Of a stretch of DNA of 64,000 nucleotides, positions 10,105-18,976 are shown piece after piece (position 1 is the first letter of the stretch; each line of letters opens with the position of its first letter). The position numbers and the translations under genes are program-made. Under the pieces are notes generated by a model that ran no database searches, was not told the DNA's origin, and was given only the letters and a program-made list of their open reading frames with translations. Source of the DNA: Streptomyces sp. NBC_00490 (GTDB lineage Bacteria; Actinomycetota; Actinomycetes; Streptomycetales; Streptomycetaceae); contig NZ_CP107869.1 in assembly GCF_036013645.1 (NCBI RefSeq), positions 3,782,001 through 3,846,000 of the forward strand. Reading direction: 5' to 3'.

Positions 10105-12044
10105 CGGACCGGCATCATCTGCTCGTGCACGGCGGGACGTTCGCAGCCGTGGGCGACGGCGGAGACATCAGCGGGGTCCGGGGCGGCGTCTCCCCGTCCC
10201 CGGAAGGCTTGTTCGTACGCGACGCCCGCCACCTCAGCCGCTGGCAGCTGACGGTCGACGGCGCCGTGCCCGAGGCCCTCACCCCCGTCGCCGACGGCGA
10301 CACCGCGCGCTGTGTCCTCGTCCCGCGCGGCGGCCGCCAGGAACCGCCCGCGTACACGATCTTCCGCGAACAGGCCGTGGGCGACGGCTCGTTCATCGAG
10401 TCCCTGCGCGTCACCAGCAACCGCCCGACGCCGACCACGGTCCGGCTCGCGGTCACCGCCGACGCCGACTTCACCGACCAGTTCGAACTCCGCTCCGACT
10501 ACCGCACCTACCCGAAGACCGGAGCCACCCGCTCCCGGGAAGTCCTCGACGCGGGCGTCGAGTTCACCTACCAGCGCGGCGAATGGCGTTCCCGTACGAC
10601 GGTGACGGCCGAGCCCGCTCCGGACGGCGTCGAGGAGACGGGCACCGGAGCCCGGCGCCTGGTCTGGACGCTGGAACTGGAGCCGCACGGCACGGCGGAA
10701 CTGACGCTGCGGGTGATGGCACGGCCCCACGGCGACAAACGGGCCCTGCGAGTGCCCCAGTCACCGGCCGCGCTGAACGCACAACTCCTCGCCATGGAAG
10801 GCGAGTTCGTGGAGGGCGCCGCCTTCCCGACCGGCTGGCCCGAACTGGCCGCCGCGTGCGCGCGTGGCCTCGCCGACCTCGCCTCGCTCCAGGTCCCGGC
10901 GACCGGACCGGACGGCGAGGAACTGCGCGTCCCGGCCGCCGGCGCGCCCTGGTTCCTGACCCTGCTGGGCCGCGACGCGCTGCTCACCTCGCTGTTCGCC
11001 CTCCCCTACCGCCCCCAGCTGGCCGCCGCCACCCTCCCCGCGCTCGCCGCGGCCCAGGCCACGGAGGTCGGCGCGGACTCGGTGGCGCAGCCCGGAAAGA
11101 TCGTGCACGAGGTGCGGCACGGGGAGCTGGCGCACTTCGGCCAGGTGCCGTACGGGCGTTACTACGGCTCGGTGGACGCGACGCCGTTGTTCCTGGTGCT
11201 GCTCGGGGCGTATGTGGAGCACACCGGGGACGTCGCGATGGCCCGGCGTCTGGAGTCCCATGCCCGGGCGGCGATCGGCTGGATGCTGGACCACGGCGGG
11301 CTGACCTCGCGCGGATACCTCGTGTACCGCGCCGACCAGGGCGGGCTCGCCAACCAGAACTGGAAGGACTCGCCCGGGGCGATCTGCTGGGCCGACGGGA
11401 CGCGGGCGAGCGGGGCGGTGATGGCGGCCGGGGCGCAGGGGTACGCGTACGACGCGCTGCGGCGCACGGCCTGGGTGGCGCGGACGGTCTGGGCGGACGA
11501 GACGTACGCGGCGCTCCTCGAACAGGCCGCGGGCGATCTGCGGGACCGTTTCCAGCGGGACTTCTGGATGCCGGACCGGACGTTTCCGGCGCTGGCGCTG
11601 GACGGCGAGGGACAGCAGGTGGACGCGCTGGCCTCGGACGCCGGGCATCTGCTGTGGTCCGGGCTGCTGGACAAGGAGTACGGGGAGGCGGTGGGGCGGC
11701 GGTTGCTGGAGCCGGACTTCTTCTCCGGGTGGGGGGTGCGGACGGTGGCGGCCGGGCAGTCGGCGTATCACCCGCTCTCGTATCACCGGGGGTCGGTGTG
11801 GCCGCATGACAACGCGCTGATCACGCTGGGGCTGGCCCGGTACGGGCTGCATGACGAGGCGCGGGTGGTCGCGCATGCGTTGGTCGACGCGGCGACGGCC
11901 ACGGGGCATCGGTTGCCGGAGGTTCTCGCGGGGTACGGGCGGGACTCACACCCGGAGCCGGTGCCGTATCCGCATGCGTGCGTGCGGGAGTCTCGGTCCG
12001 CGGCGGCGCCGTTGGCCTTGCTGACCGCGGTAGGGGGTGCCTAG
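10101..12044 (+). CDS. glycogen debranching N-terminal domain protein (amylo-alpha-1,6-glucosidase family)
   Basis: A protein of 647 residues that begins within the stop of the preceding hydrolase gene (ATGA). The N-terminal beta-sandwich domain includes SPEGLFVRDARHLSRWQLTVDG and a RSDYRTYPKTG region. The C-terminal (alpha/alpha)6 catalytic region includes APWFLTLLGRDALLTSLFALPY, GKIVHEVRHGELAHFGQVPYGRYYGSVD, LANQNWKDSPGAICWADG and SYHRGSVWPHDNALITLGLARYG. This is the standard layout of bacterial debranching-type enzymes of the GH133/amylo-alpha-1,6-glucosidase group. With its upstream partner and the divergent ROK repressor it forms an inducible oligosaccharide-degrading unit. The low-complexity GGGGCG-rich codon use in the last third is normal for this genome. 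Confidence 0.87.
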   Translation: MTDRHHLLVHGGTFAAVGDGGDISGVRGGVSPSPEGLFVRDARHLSRWQLTVDGAVPEALTPVADGDTARCVLVPRGGRQEPPAYTIFREQAVGDGSFIESLRVTSNRPTPTTVRLAVTADADFTDQFELRSDYRTYPKTGATRSREVLDAGVEFTYQRGEWRSRTTVTAEPAPDGVEETGTGARRLVWTLELEPHGTAELTLRVMARPHGDKRALRVPQSPAALNAQLLAMEGEFVEGAAFPTGWPELAAACARGLADLASLQVPATGPDGEELRVPAAGAPWFLTLLGRDALLTSLFALPYRPQLAAATLPALAAAQATEVGADSVAQPGKIVHEVRHGELAHFGQVPYGRYYGSVDATPLFLVLLGAYVEHTGDVAMARRLESHARAAIGWMLDHGGLTSRGYLVYRADQGGLANQNWKDSPGAICWADGTRASGAVMAAGAQGYAYDALRRTAWVARTVWADETYAALLEQAAGDLRDRFQRDFWMPDRTFPALALDGEGQQVDALASDAGHLLWSGLLDKEYGEAVGRRLLEPDFFSGWGVRTVAAGQSAYHPLSYHRGSVWPHDNALITLGLARYGLHDEARVVAHALVDAATATGHRLPEVLAGYGRDSHPEPVPYPHACVRESRSAAAPLALLTAVGGA

Positions 12045-12061
12045 AAGGGTCTTCCGGCGGG

Positions 12062-12110
12062 TGCGGGTTGTCTGTGGCTGGTCGCGCAGTTCCCCGCGCC
12101 CCTTTAGGTG
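12062..12110 (+). repeat. dispersed repeat family 2, copy 1
   Basis: Contains TGTGGCTGGTCGCGCAGTTC and CCCGCGCCCCT. The same unit recurs at 17881-17955 (with an internal insertion) and, inverted, at 42624-42663. It is always intergenic. Confidence 0.6.
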
Positions 12111-12222
12111 GGTGCAGTTGCCCTTGGCCAGGTGTTTGCTGCCTGTTTGCCCAGTGCTGTGAACGGCCCTTGTGAGAGAGCCGTACGGGAATGTGCCAAG
12201 TTCCGTACGGAAGGACCCTCGG

Positions 12223-13905
12223 GTGGCCGTCACTCTGCGCACGCCCCAGTTGCCGGATGCACCCGCGCCTTCTGCGCGTCCGCCGATCCTCCGGTGGACG
12301 GTCACCGCGCTTGCCGCGCTGCTCGTCCTCGGGGCGTTGCTGTTGCCGAACGCCCTGGGGGCGCTGAAGCCGAATCGGTTCACCCGTATCCCCGCCGAGG
12401 CGATCCTCGGGGCGGCGGTGGCGTTGTGGTTGCCGCGCCGTCCTCGGGTGATCGTGGCGGTGGTGGCCGGGGTGGGGCTCGGCGTGCTGACCGTGCTGAA
12501 CGTGCTCGACATGGGGTTCCGGGAGTATCTGGGGCGGGGCTTCAACCTGGTGCTCGACTGGGAGTTGCTGGACGACGCGCAGTCGTATGTGGCGGATTCG
12601 ATGGGCGGGACGTTCGCGGTGCTGGCCGCCGTCGGGGCGGTCGTGCTGGTGCTGCTGCTGGTGGGGGTCATGGCACTGGCGACGGTGCGGCTGAGCAACG
12701 TCCTGGTGGCGAGCAGACCGATCGCCGCGCGGGGCACGCTCATCGCGGCGCTGGCGTGGATCACCTGTTACGCGCTCGGGCTGCAGATCGCCGGGACGCC
12801 CATCGCCTCCGACCGGGCCGCCGACGCGCTGAAGATCCAGGCGCGGCGGGTGGCGGACACGGTCCGGGACGAGGCGGCGTTCGCGAAGGAGGCGAAGGCG
12901 GACACGTTCGGGGCGACGCCGGGTGCGCAGTTGGTGCCCGATCTGCGGGGCAAGGACGTGATCTTCACGTTCATCGAGAGTTACGGCCGTAGCGCGATCG
13001 AGGATCCGGTCATGGCGCCGGGGGTGGACTCGACGCTGGCGGCGCGGACGAAGGCGTTGGACAAGACGGGGTTCCATGCCAAGAGCGGGTGGCTGACGTC
13101 GGCGACGTACGGGGGCAGCAGCTGGCTGGGGCACTCGACGTTCCTGTCGGGCCTGTGGATCGACAACCAGCAGCGGTATCGCACGGTGACCTCCGGGGAG
13201 CATCTGACGCTCACCAAGGCGTTCCAGAAGACCGGTGACTGGGACACGGTCGGGGTGATGCCGGGGATCCAGAAGGGCTGGCCGGAGGCGAAGTACTACG
13301 GCCTGGACAAGGTCTACAACGCCTTCCAACTCGGTTATCAGGGGCCGAAGTTCAGCTGGTCGACGATGCCCGACCAGTATGCGCTGGAGGCCTTCCAGCG
13401 CCTCGTCCACGGCAAGAAGCGGGACAAGCCGCTGATGTCGGAGGTCATCCTGACGTCGAGTCACCAGCCGTGGGCGCCGATCCCGAAGCTGGTGGACTGG
13501 GACCGGCTCGGCGACGGTTCGGTCTTCGACGCGATCCAGAAGGCCGGCAAGAACCCCGGTGACATCGTCACCGACTCGACGAAGTCCCGTGAGGAGTACG
13601 GCAAGTCGATCCAGTACTCGGTGACGGCCCTCACCCAGTGGCTGGAGCGCTACGGCACCGACGACACCGTTCTCGTCTTCCTCGGCGATCACCAGCCCAT
13701 CGCCCGTGTCAGCGGCGACCACGCCAGCCGGGACGTGCCGGTCTCGATCGTGGCCAAGGACCCGAAGGTCCTGGACAAGATCGCGAACTGGAACTGGACC
13801 GACGGTCTACGCCCCTCCCACAACGCCCCGGTCTGGAAAATGAGCTCCTTCCGCGACCGCTTCCTGACGGCCTACGGCTCGACCCCACACCCGTCAAAGG
13901 ACTGA
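12223..13905 (+). CDS. membrane-anchored sulfatase/phosphoethanolamine-transferase-like protein
   Basis: A protein of 560 residues. The N-terminal half has about four or five hydrophobic membrane segments (for example VTALAALLVLGALLLPNAL, VIVAVVAGVGLGVLTVL and LLLVGVMALATV). A C-terminal extracytoplasmic alkaline-phosphatase-superfamily domain follows, with DVIFTFIESYGRSAIEDPV, TYGGSSWLGHSTFLSGLW (putative Ser/Thr nucleophile region), ILTSSHQPWAP and VLVFLGDHQPIA with metal-ligand Asp and His. This resembles LtaS/OpgB-type enzymes acting on cell-envelope polymers. The GTG at 12223 is chosen because AAGGA lies 7 bases upstream; an ATG 17 codons earlier lacks a site. The actual transferred group is unknown. 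Confidence 0.83.
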   Translation: MAVTLRTPQLPDAPAPSARPPILRWTVTALAALLVLGALLLPNALGALKPNRFTRIPAEAILGAAVALWLPRRPRVIVAVVAGVGLGVLTVLNVLDMGFREYLGRGFNLVLDWELLDDAQSYVADSMGGTFAVLAAVGAVVLVLLLVGVMALATVRLSNVLVASRPIAARGTLIAALAWITCYALGLQIAGTPIASDRAADALKIQARRVADTVRDEAAFAKEAKADTFGATPGAQLVPDLRGKDVIFTFIESYGRSAIEDPVMAPGVDSTLAARTKALDKTGFHAKSGWLTSATYGGSSWLGHSTFLSGLWIDNQQRYRTVTSGEHLTLTKAFQKTGDWDTVGVMPGIQKGWPEAKYYGLDKVYNAFQLGYQGPKFSWSTMPDQYALEAFQRLVHGKKRDKPLMSEVILTSSHQPWAPIPKLVDWDRLGDGSVFDAIQKAGKNPGDIVTDSTKSREEYGKSIQYSVTALTQWLERYGTDDTVLVFLGDHQPIARVSGDHASRDVPVSIVAKDPKVLDKIANWNWTDGLRPSHNAPVWKMSSFRDRFLTAYGSTPHPSKD

Positions 13906-13910
13906 GGTTC

Positions 13911-14016
13911 TTTCGCCCCCGCCGCCCCTACCCGTCCCATCCCTGGGGGCTGCGCCCCCAGACCCCCGCTGTCGGCCCCGAAAGGGCCTCGTCCTCAAAC
14001 GCCGGACGGGCTGAAA
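13911..14016 (-). repeat. dispersed terminator repeat family 1, copy A
   Basis: Nearly identical, as reverse complement, to 50572-50683. Shared parts are the CCCGTCCGGCGTTTGAGGAC block and an 8-base-pair hairpin CTGGGGGC-TGC-GCCCCCAG at 13943-13961. It directly follows the sulfatase gene stop and probably terminates it. Confidence 0.75.
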
Positions 14017-14210
14017 AACGCGGACCACCGCCGAGAAACGAAGCCCCCGGCGGGCGGGTGGGGGCTTGGGACGGGGATTGCCTGGACCTGCGTCGAGAGG
14101 TGGAGGGGTCGGCGCCCCCTCGTGACGCGCCCCGGCGGGTGGGTGGAGGTTCGAGACGGCGAGCCCTCGTGTCGCGCCCCGGCGGGCGGGTGGCGTTCGG
14201 GACGGCGTCA

Positions 14211-14326
14211 GCCCCTCCGGCGTTTGAGGAGCGGGGGTCCAGGGGGCCGCGCCCCCTGGGGGCGGGGTCGAAGGGGCGGCAGCCCCTGGGGATGGGAATG
14301 GGTAGGGGCGGCGGGGGCGAGAAACC
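14211..14326 (+). repeat. dispersed terminator repeat family 1, copy C
   Basis: A variant copy with CCTCCGGCGTTTGAGGAGCG and a 9-base-pair hairpin CCAGGGGGC-CGC-GCCCCCTGG at 14239-14259. It ends with the conserved GGGTAGGGGCGGCGGGGGCG block just before the stop of the convergent GbsR/MarR gene. Confidence 0.7.
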
Positions 14327-15055
14327 TCAGTCGTCCGTCGGCGTTCCCGGGTTCGTGTAGAGGATGTCGCGGGCCTGTTCCGCCGCTCGGGCGATGCTTT
14401 CGGAGACGAAGTCGAGGAAGCGGGCGATGTTTTCGAGGCGGACCGCGGCCGGGGTGTCGGGGCCGAGGACGGTGACGCCCTGGCGGGCGATCTCGACGAT
14501 CTGGGCGGTGGAGCGGGCGCTGGCCATCATGGACCGGTACCAGATGTCGTCGTCGACGACATAGCGCTCACGGCGGCGCCCGTCGCGCTCCCGGCGCACC
14601 ATGCCCTGACTCTCCAGGAAGGTGATCGCCTTGGAGACGGAGGCAGGGCTGACGTTCAGACGCTCGACGAGATCCGCGGCGGTCAGACTGCCGGTGTCGG
14701 TGAGGGTGATACAGGCCATCACGCGGGACATCATCGTGGGCATACCGGAGCCCATCATGACGGTCGTGAACGTCTCCTCGTACTCGCGCACCGCCTCGGC
14801 ATCCCGCCCATGGGCCTGCTCCGGCGCCCGCGCGTCCCGCGTCGTGCTCGGCCGGCGCCGATGGGCACGGCGCTCGGTGGCGCGATGGGCCGCCTCGGCG
14901 CGGTAGCCGCTCGGACCGCCGTTGCGCATGACTTCCCGCGTGACCGTCGAGGTCGGACGCTCCAGACGGCGGGCGATCTCCGCGTAGGCGAGTCCGTCGG
15001 CCAGCCCCAGCGCGATCTGCTGACGCTCCTGCTGGGTGAGCCTGCCTCCCGGCAT
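14327..15055 (-). CDS. GbsR/MarR-type regulator with N-terminal transposase-like HTH
   Basis: A protein of 242 residues with two different DNA-binding modules. Residues about 4-45 (RLTQQERQQIALGLADGLAY followed by EIARRLERPTSTVTREVMRNGG) match the HTH_38 domain of IS30-type transposases. Residues about 95-190 form a winged helix of the GbsR/MarR group: MSRVMACITLTDTGSLTAAD, LVERLNVSPASVSKAITFLE, QGMVRRERDGRRRERYVVDD. A helical C-terminal part follows. The linker is rich in Arg/His. The ATG at 15055 has AAGGAGG 6 bases upstream, so the fusion is a real single translation product. Likely a transcriptional regulator; its target is unknown. Confidence 0.85.
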   Translation of the reverse strand: MPGGRLTQQERQQIALGLADGLAYAEIARRLERPTSTVTREVMRNGGPSGYRAEAAHRATERRAHRRRPSTTRDARAPEQAHGRDAEAVREYEETFTTVMMGSGMPTMMSRVMACITLTDTGSLTAADLVERLNVSPASVSKAITFLESQGMVRRERDGRRRERYVVDDDIWYRSMMASARSTAQIVEIARQGVTVLGPDTPAAVRLENIARFLDFVSESIARAAEQARDILYTNPGTPTDD

Positions 15056-15177
15056 CGGGGCCTCCTTCGTGCGCCGCGGAAACCTGAAGCATAGGCGGCA
15101 GCCAACGCAACGACTCCCCGCCGTCCACCTGCCGTTACGGCAACCGGACGCAACAGGTTCGCCGCTCCGCGCCCCCC

Positions 15178-16332
15178 TCAGCCGCCCGACGTGTCCAGTT
15201 CCGCGTCCTCGCCGATGCCCGCGCAGTCGTACGGGTCCTTGAGCCAACCGTCCGGCAGGACAACCCTGTTGTTCCCCGAGGTCCGTCCACGCGGCCCGTC
15301 GGCGCCCGCCGGCCAGGGCTGGTCGAGGTCCAACTCGTCGAGACCGGAACGGAGTTCCTCCAGGGAGGAGGTGATGGCGAGGCGCTTGCGCATCTCCGAG
15401 CCGACCGCGAAGCCCTTGAGGTACCAGGCGACGTGCTTGCGGAAGTCGATGACACCGCGGGCCTCGTCGCCGATCCACTCGCCGAGGAGCGTGGCGTGCC
15501 GGACCATCACGTCGGCGACCTCACGCAGGGCGGGGCGCGCGATGTCCTCGGTACGGCCTTCGAAGACGGCCACGAGGTCGGAGAAGAGCCACGGCCGCCC
15601 CAGGCACCCGCGTCCGACCACCACTCCGTCGCAGCCGGTCTCGCGGACCATCCGCACCGCGTCCTCGGCCGACCAGATGTCACCGTTGCCGAGGACGGGG
15701 ATCTCCGGCACATGCTCCTTGAGCCGGGCGATCGCGTCCCAGTCCGCGGTGCCGCCGTAGTGCTGGGCGGCGGTGCGGCCGTGCAGCGCGATGGCCGTCA
15801 CGCCCTCCTGCACGGCGATCCGGCCGGCGTCGAGGTAGGTGATGTGGTCGTCGTCGATGCCCTTGCGCATCTTCATCGTGACGGGGAGGTCACCGGCCCC
15901 GCTCACCGCCTCGCGCAGGATCGCGCGCAGCAGATTCCGCTTGTACGGCAGTGCCGAGCCGCCGCCCTTGCGCGTCACCTTGGGGACCGGGCAGCCGAAG
16001 TTCAGGTCGATGTGGTCGGCGAGGCCCTCGTCCGCGATCATGCGGACGGCCTTGCCGACGGTCGCCGGGTCGACGCCGTACAGCTGGATCGAGCGCGGCT
16101 TCTCGGTCGCGTCGAAGTGGATCAGCTGCATGGTCTTCTCGTTGCGCTCGACCAGCGCCCGGGTGGTGATCATCTCGCTCACGAACAGGCCCTTGCCACC
16201 GCTGAACTCCCTGCACAGGGTGCGGAAGGGCGCGTTGGTGATCCCGGCCATGGGGGCCAGGACGACGGGCGGCTGCACGGTGTGCGGCCCGATCTGCAGG
16301 GTCGTGTTCGAGGTGGGAGCGATCGTGGGCAT
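15178..16332 (-). CDS. dusB: tRNA-dihydrouridine synthase DusB-type
   Basis: An FMN-dependent enzyme that reduces uridine to dihydrouridine in tRNA. The product of 384 residues has the barrel signature VVLAPMAGITNAPFRTLCRE, the active-site segment DLNFGCPVPKVTRKGGGSAL with the catalytic Cys, MKMRKGIDDDH, ALHGRTAAQHYGG, PVLGNGDIWSAEDA and VGRGCLGRPWLF (phosphate/FMN binding). A helical C-terminal domain includes FRKHVAWYLKGF. The ATG at 16332 gives the usual Dus N-terminus; it has only a GGGGGA directly before it, and a longer form from 16389 is possible. It is divergent from an MFS gene. Confidence 0.93.
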   Translation of the reverse strand: MPTIAPTSNTTLQIGPHTVQPPVVLAPMAGITNAPFRTLCREFSGGKGLFVSEMITTRALVERNEKTMQLIHFDATEKPRSIQLYGVDPATVGKAVRMIADEGLADHIDLNFGCPVPKVTRKGGGSALPYKRNLLRAILREAVSGAGDLPVTMKMRKGIDDDHITYLDAGRIAVQEGVTAIALHGRTAAQHYGGTADWDAIARLKEHVPEIPVLGNGDIWSAEDAVRMVRETGCDGVVVGRGCLGRPWLFSDLVAVFEGRTEDIARPALREVADVMVRHATLLGEWIGDEARGVIDFRKHVAWYLKGFAVGSEMRKRLAITSSLEELRSGLDELDLDQPWPAGADGPRGRTSGNNRVVLPDGWLKDPYDCAGIGEDAELDTSGG

Positions 16333-16420
16333 TCCCCCATTGTGGCGTACGGCGGCCCGTGCCCGGCCGACTGATCTTGTACCGACCATTAGTTAGACGC
16401 ACTATCGATGTCGGCGTACG

Positions 16421-17875
16421 ATGGCTCGCATGCCCGAGTCCAGCTTCCGCCGACGTCTGCTGGTCCTCGCGATCTGCTGTATGAGCCTGCTGATCGTGAG
16501 CCTCGACAACACCGTGCTGAACGTCGCCCTGCCGTCCATGCAGCACGAACTCGACACCACCACGTCGGGTCTGCAGTGGACCATCGACGCGTACACGCTG
16601 GTGCTCGCCTCGCTCCTGATGCTGGCCGGCTCCACGGCCGACCGGATCGGCCGCAAGCGGGTCTTCGTCGCGGGCCTGGTCGTCTTCACGATCGGCTCGG
16701 TGCTGTGCTCGATGGCCCCGAACCTGGAGGCGCTGGTCGCCTTCCGCATGGTGCAGGCGGTGGGCGGCTCGATGCTCAACCCGGTCGCCATGTCGATCAT
16801 CACCAACACCTTCACCGACCCCCGTGAGCGGGCCAGCGCGATCGGGGCGTGGGGCGCGGTCGTCGGTATCTCCATGGCGGCGGGACCGCTGGTGGGCGGA
16901 CTGCTCGTGGACACCGTCGGCTGGCGCTCGATCTTCTGGATCAACGTCCCGGTCGGTCTCGCCGCCCTCCTGCTCACCCTCCGCTTCGTCCCCGAGTCCC
17001 GCGCCCCCAAGGCCCGCCGCACCGACCCGGTCGGCCAGCTCCTGGTGATCGCGCTGTTCGGCTCGATGACGTACGCGATCATCGAGGCGCCGAACACCGG
17101 GTTCGGCGCGGTCCTGCCGTACGCCGTGCTGGCGCTCGCCGCGCTGATCGGGCTGCTGGCGTACGAGCCCCGGCGTGCCGAGCCGCTGATCGATCTGCGG
17201 TTCTTCCGGTCGGCGCCGTTCAGCGGGGCCACGGTGATCGCGATCAGCGCGTTCGCGGCGCTGGGCGGGTTCCTGTTCCTGTCGACGCTGTACCTGCAGA
17301 ACGTCCGCGGTCTCGACGCGATGCACGCCGGCCTGTGGATGCTGCCGATCGCGGCCCCCGCGTTCCTGTGCGCCCCGCTGTCCGGACGGCTGGTCGGCCG
17401 GCACGGACCGCGGCTGCCGCTGCTGGTCGCCGGCGTCTCGATCACCGCGAGCGGGGTGCTGTTCGCCGCGTTCGACGCGGAGACGTCCAACGGCACCCTG
17501 CTGATCGGGTACGTGCTGTTCGGCGTCGGCTTCGGCTTCGTGAACGCGCCGATCACGAACACGGCGGTGTCGGGGATGCCCCGGTCGCAGGCGGGCGTCG
17601 CCGCGGCGGTCGCTTCCACGAGCCGGCAGCTGGGGCAGACGCTGGGAGTCGCCGTGGTGGGGGCCGTGCTGGTGGCGGGCGTCGGGTCCTCCTCGTACGC
17701 CGACACGTTCGTCTCCGCCTCGGTGCCGGCCTGGTGGATCATCGCCGGGTGCGGGCTCGCGGTGCTGGTGCTGGGTGCGGTGACGAGCGGGGCCTGGGCC
17801 CGTGGGACCGCTCAGCGGACCGCCGAGCGGCTGGAGTCGGTCGAGGTGCGCGAGGCGGCGAGGGTGGGCGCGTAG
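16421..17875 (+). CDS. MFS transporter, DHA2 (14-helix drug exporter) family
   Basis: A protein of 484 residues with about 14 predicted membrane helices. Family motifs are IVSLDNTVLNVALPSMQHEL in helix 1, LQWTIDAYTLVLASLLMLAG, the loop 2-3 motif DRIGRKRVF, antiporter motif C in AAGPLVGGLLVDTVGWRSIF and WINVPVG. These are the marks of EmrB/QacA-type proton-driven drug exporters. The start may be the ATG at 16421 or the one three codons later. It faces dusB across a short divergent region; no regulator is adjacent, so its inducer is unknown. Confidence 0.92.
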   Translation: MARMPESSFRRRLLVLAICCMSLLIVSLDNTVLNVALPSMQHELDTTTSGLQWTIDAYTLVLASLLMLAGSTADRIGRKRVFVAGLVVFTIGSVLCSMAPNLEALVAFRMVQAVGGSMLNPVAMSIITNTFTDPRERASAIGAWGAVVGISMAAGPLVGGLLVDTVGWRSIFWINVPVGLAALLLTLRFVPESRAPKARRTDPVGQLLVIALFGSMTYAIIEAPNTGFGAVLPYAVLALAALIGLLAYEPRRAEPLIDLRFFRSAPFSGATVIAISAFAALGGFLFLSTLYLQNVRGLDAMHAGLWMLPIAAPAFLCAPLSGRLVGRHGPRLPLLVAGVSITASGVLFAAFDAETSNGTLLIGYVLFGVGFGFVNAPITNTAVSGMPRSQAGVAAAVASTSRQLGQTLGVAVVGAVLVAGVGSSSYADTFVSASVPAWWIIAGCGLAVLVLGAVTSGAWARGTAQRTAERLESVEVREAARVGA

Positions 17876-17880
17876 TCCGG

Positions 17881-17955
17881 CGGGTGCGGGTGCGTCGTGG
17901 CTGGTCGCGCTCGCGCGGCGGAGCCGCATACCGCTGCAGCCCCGCGCCCGTGAGC
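17881..17955 (+). repeat. dispersed repeat family 2, copy 2 (with internal insertion)
   Basis: Shares TCCGGCGGGTGCGGGT and TGGCTGGTCGCGC with the copy at 12062, but about 27 bases (TCGCGCGGCGGAGCCGCAT and following) separate the two conserved halves. Located between the convergent MFS and XRE genes. Confidence 0.55.
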
Positions 17956-18054
17956 GGGTCCGGCTGTACGCGGCGCCTGGCGTTGGACCTCGCCGTCGCG
18001 CCTGAAGCCGGTACCGGCCTGCGTACGACCGGAGCCGACCGCTGACGCGGTGGA

Positions 18055-18930
18055 TCAGGACGACCTGGCGACCGCGATCGCGTGCAGTTCCTCCAGCCGC
18101 TTCCGCGACTCCTCGTCCGCCGGCGTGTACGTGACCATGCGCGGGCCCAGGTCCGGCCCGAGCCACAGGTCGGTGTGGATGACGGAGACCCGGCCGACGT
18201 AGGGGTTGCGGAACTCCTTCTGCTTGCTGCGGTGCGAGACCACCTCGTGCCGGTCCCACGCCTCGCAGAACTCCGGGGACTCCGCGCGCAGCCGCTTCAG
18301 CAGCATCTTCCAGGCGGGTTCGGCGAGATGGTTGGCCATGGCGGCGCGCAGCCGGGCGGCCATGAGGCGGCGGGTCTCCTCCAGGTGCACGATCGACCCG
18401 GCCCACTCCTCGTTCGTGTAGCAGAGGACCATGCAGTTGCGGTCCTCCGGCGGCACCGCGTCCAGGTCGCACAGGAGCAGGCCGTAGGTGCGGTTGTGGG
18501 CGAGGATGTCGTAGCGGCTGTTCTGCACACAGGCCGGAAGCGGCTCCAGCTGCTCGATCAGCTGGCGCAGTGCGGGGGTGATCGACGGGCAGCTGGTGGC
18601 CGGCGTCGGGTCCGCCGCCCCGGCGAGCTGGAAGAGGTGGGCGCGTTCGCTCGGGTCGAGCAGCAGGCTGCGGGCGAGGGCGTCCAGGACCTGCACGGAG
18701 ACCTGGATGTCCCGGGCCTGCTCCAGCCAGGTGTACCAGGTCACGCCGACCGCGGAGAGGTGGGCGACCTCCTCGCGGCGCAGACCGGGGGTGCGGCGCC
18801 GGCGGCCGCGGGGCAGGCCGACCTGCTCGGGCGTGATGTGCTCGCGGCGGTGGCGCAGGAACGCGGCGAGCTCGTGCCGCCGGATGTCCGCGGGAGCCGC
18901 CGTCATTGTCTCCTGGACCGTCATCGTCAT
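18055..18930 (-). CDS. XRE-family regulator with MmyB-like ligand-binding domain
   Basis: A regulator of 291 residues. An N-terminal helix-turn-helix (ELAAFLRHRREHITPEQVGL, RTPGLRREEVAHLSAVGVTWYTWLEQ) is followed by the MmyB-like PAS-type domain (about residues 105-285) with SRYDILAHNRTYGLLLCD, DRNCMVLCYTNEEW and HPDL-type segments such as RVSVIHTDLWLGPDLG. Members of this group bind fatty-acid-like ligands in the known structure, but the ligand here is unknown. It is divergent from an MFS exporter whose promoter region carries an inverted repeat, so it probably controls that exporter. A paralogue sits at 49732. Confidence 0.9.
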   Translation of the reverse strand: MTMTVQETMTAAPADIRRHELAAFLRHRREHITPEQVGLPRGRRRRTPGLRREEVAHLSAVGVTWYTWLEQARDIQVSVQVLDALARSLLLDPSERAHLFQLAGAADPTPATSCPSITPALRQLIEQLEPLPACVQNSRYDILAHNRTYGLLLCDLDAVPPEDRNCMVLCYTNEEWAGSIVHLEETRRLMAARLRAAMANHLAEPAWKMLLKRLRAESPEFCEAWDRHEVVSHRSKQKEFRNPYVGRVSVIHTDLWLGPDLGPRMVTYTPADEESRKRLEELHAIAVARSS

Positions 18931-18976
18931 GCCTCCAGCGTGCCGCCCCGCGGACCCTGTTTCCAGGTACTCCTTC

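Larger units (their letters stand above)
13906..14326. other. 421-base convergent intergenic region made of repeat copies
   Basis: No gene is visible. The region holds two copies of a GC-rich terminator-like repeat in opposite orientation (13911-14016 and 14211-14326), flanking about 190 bases of low-complexity GGCGGGTGG-type sequence containing near-duplicates such as GCGCCCCGGCGGG (around 14128 and 14176). It separates the convergent sulfatase and GbsR/MarR genes. Confidence 0.7.
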
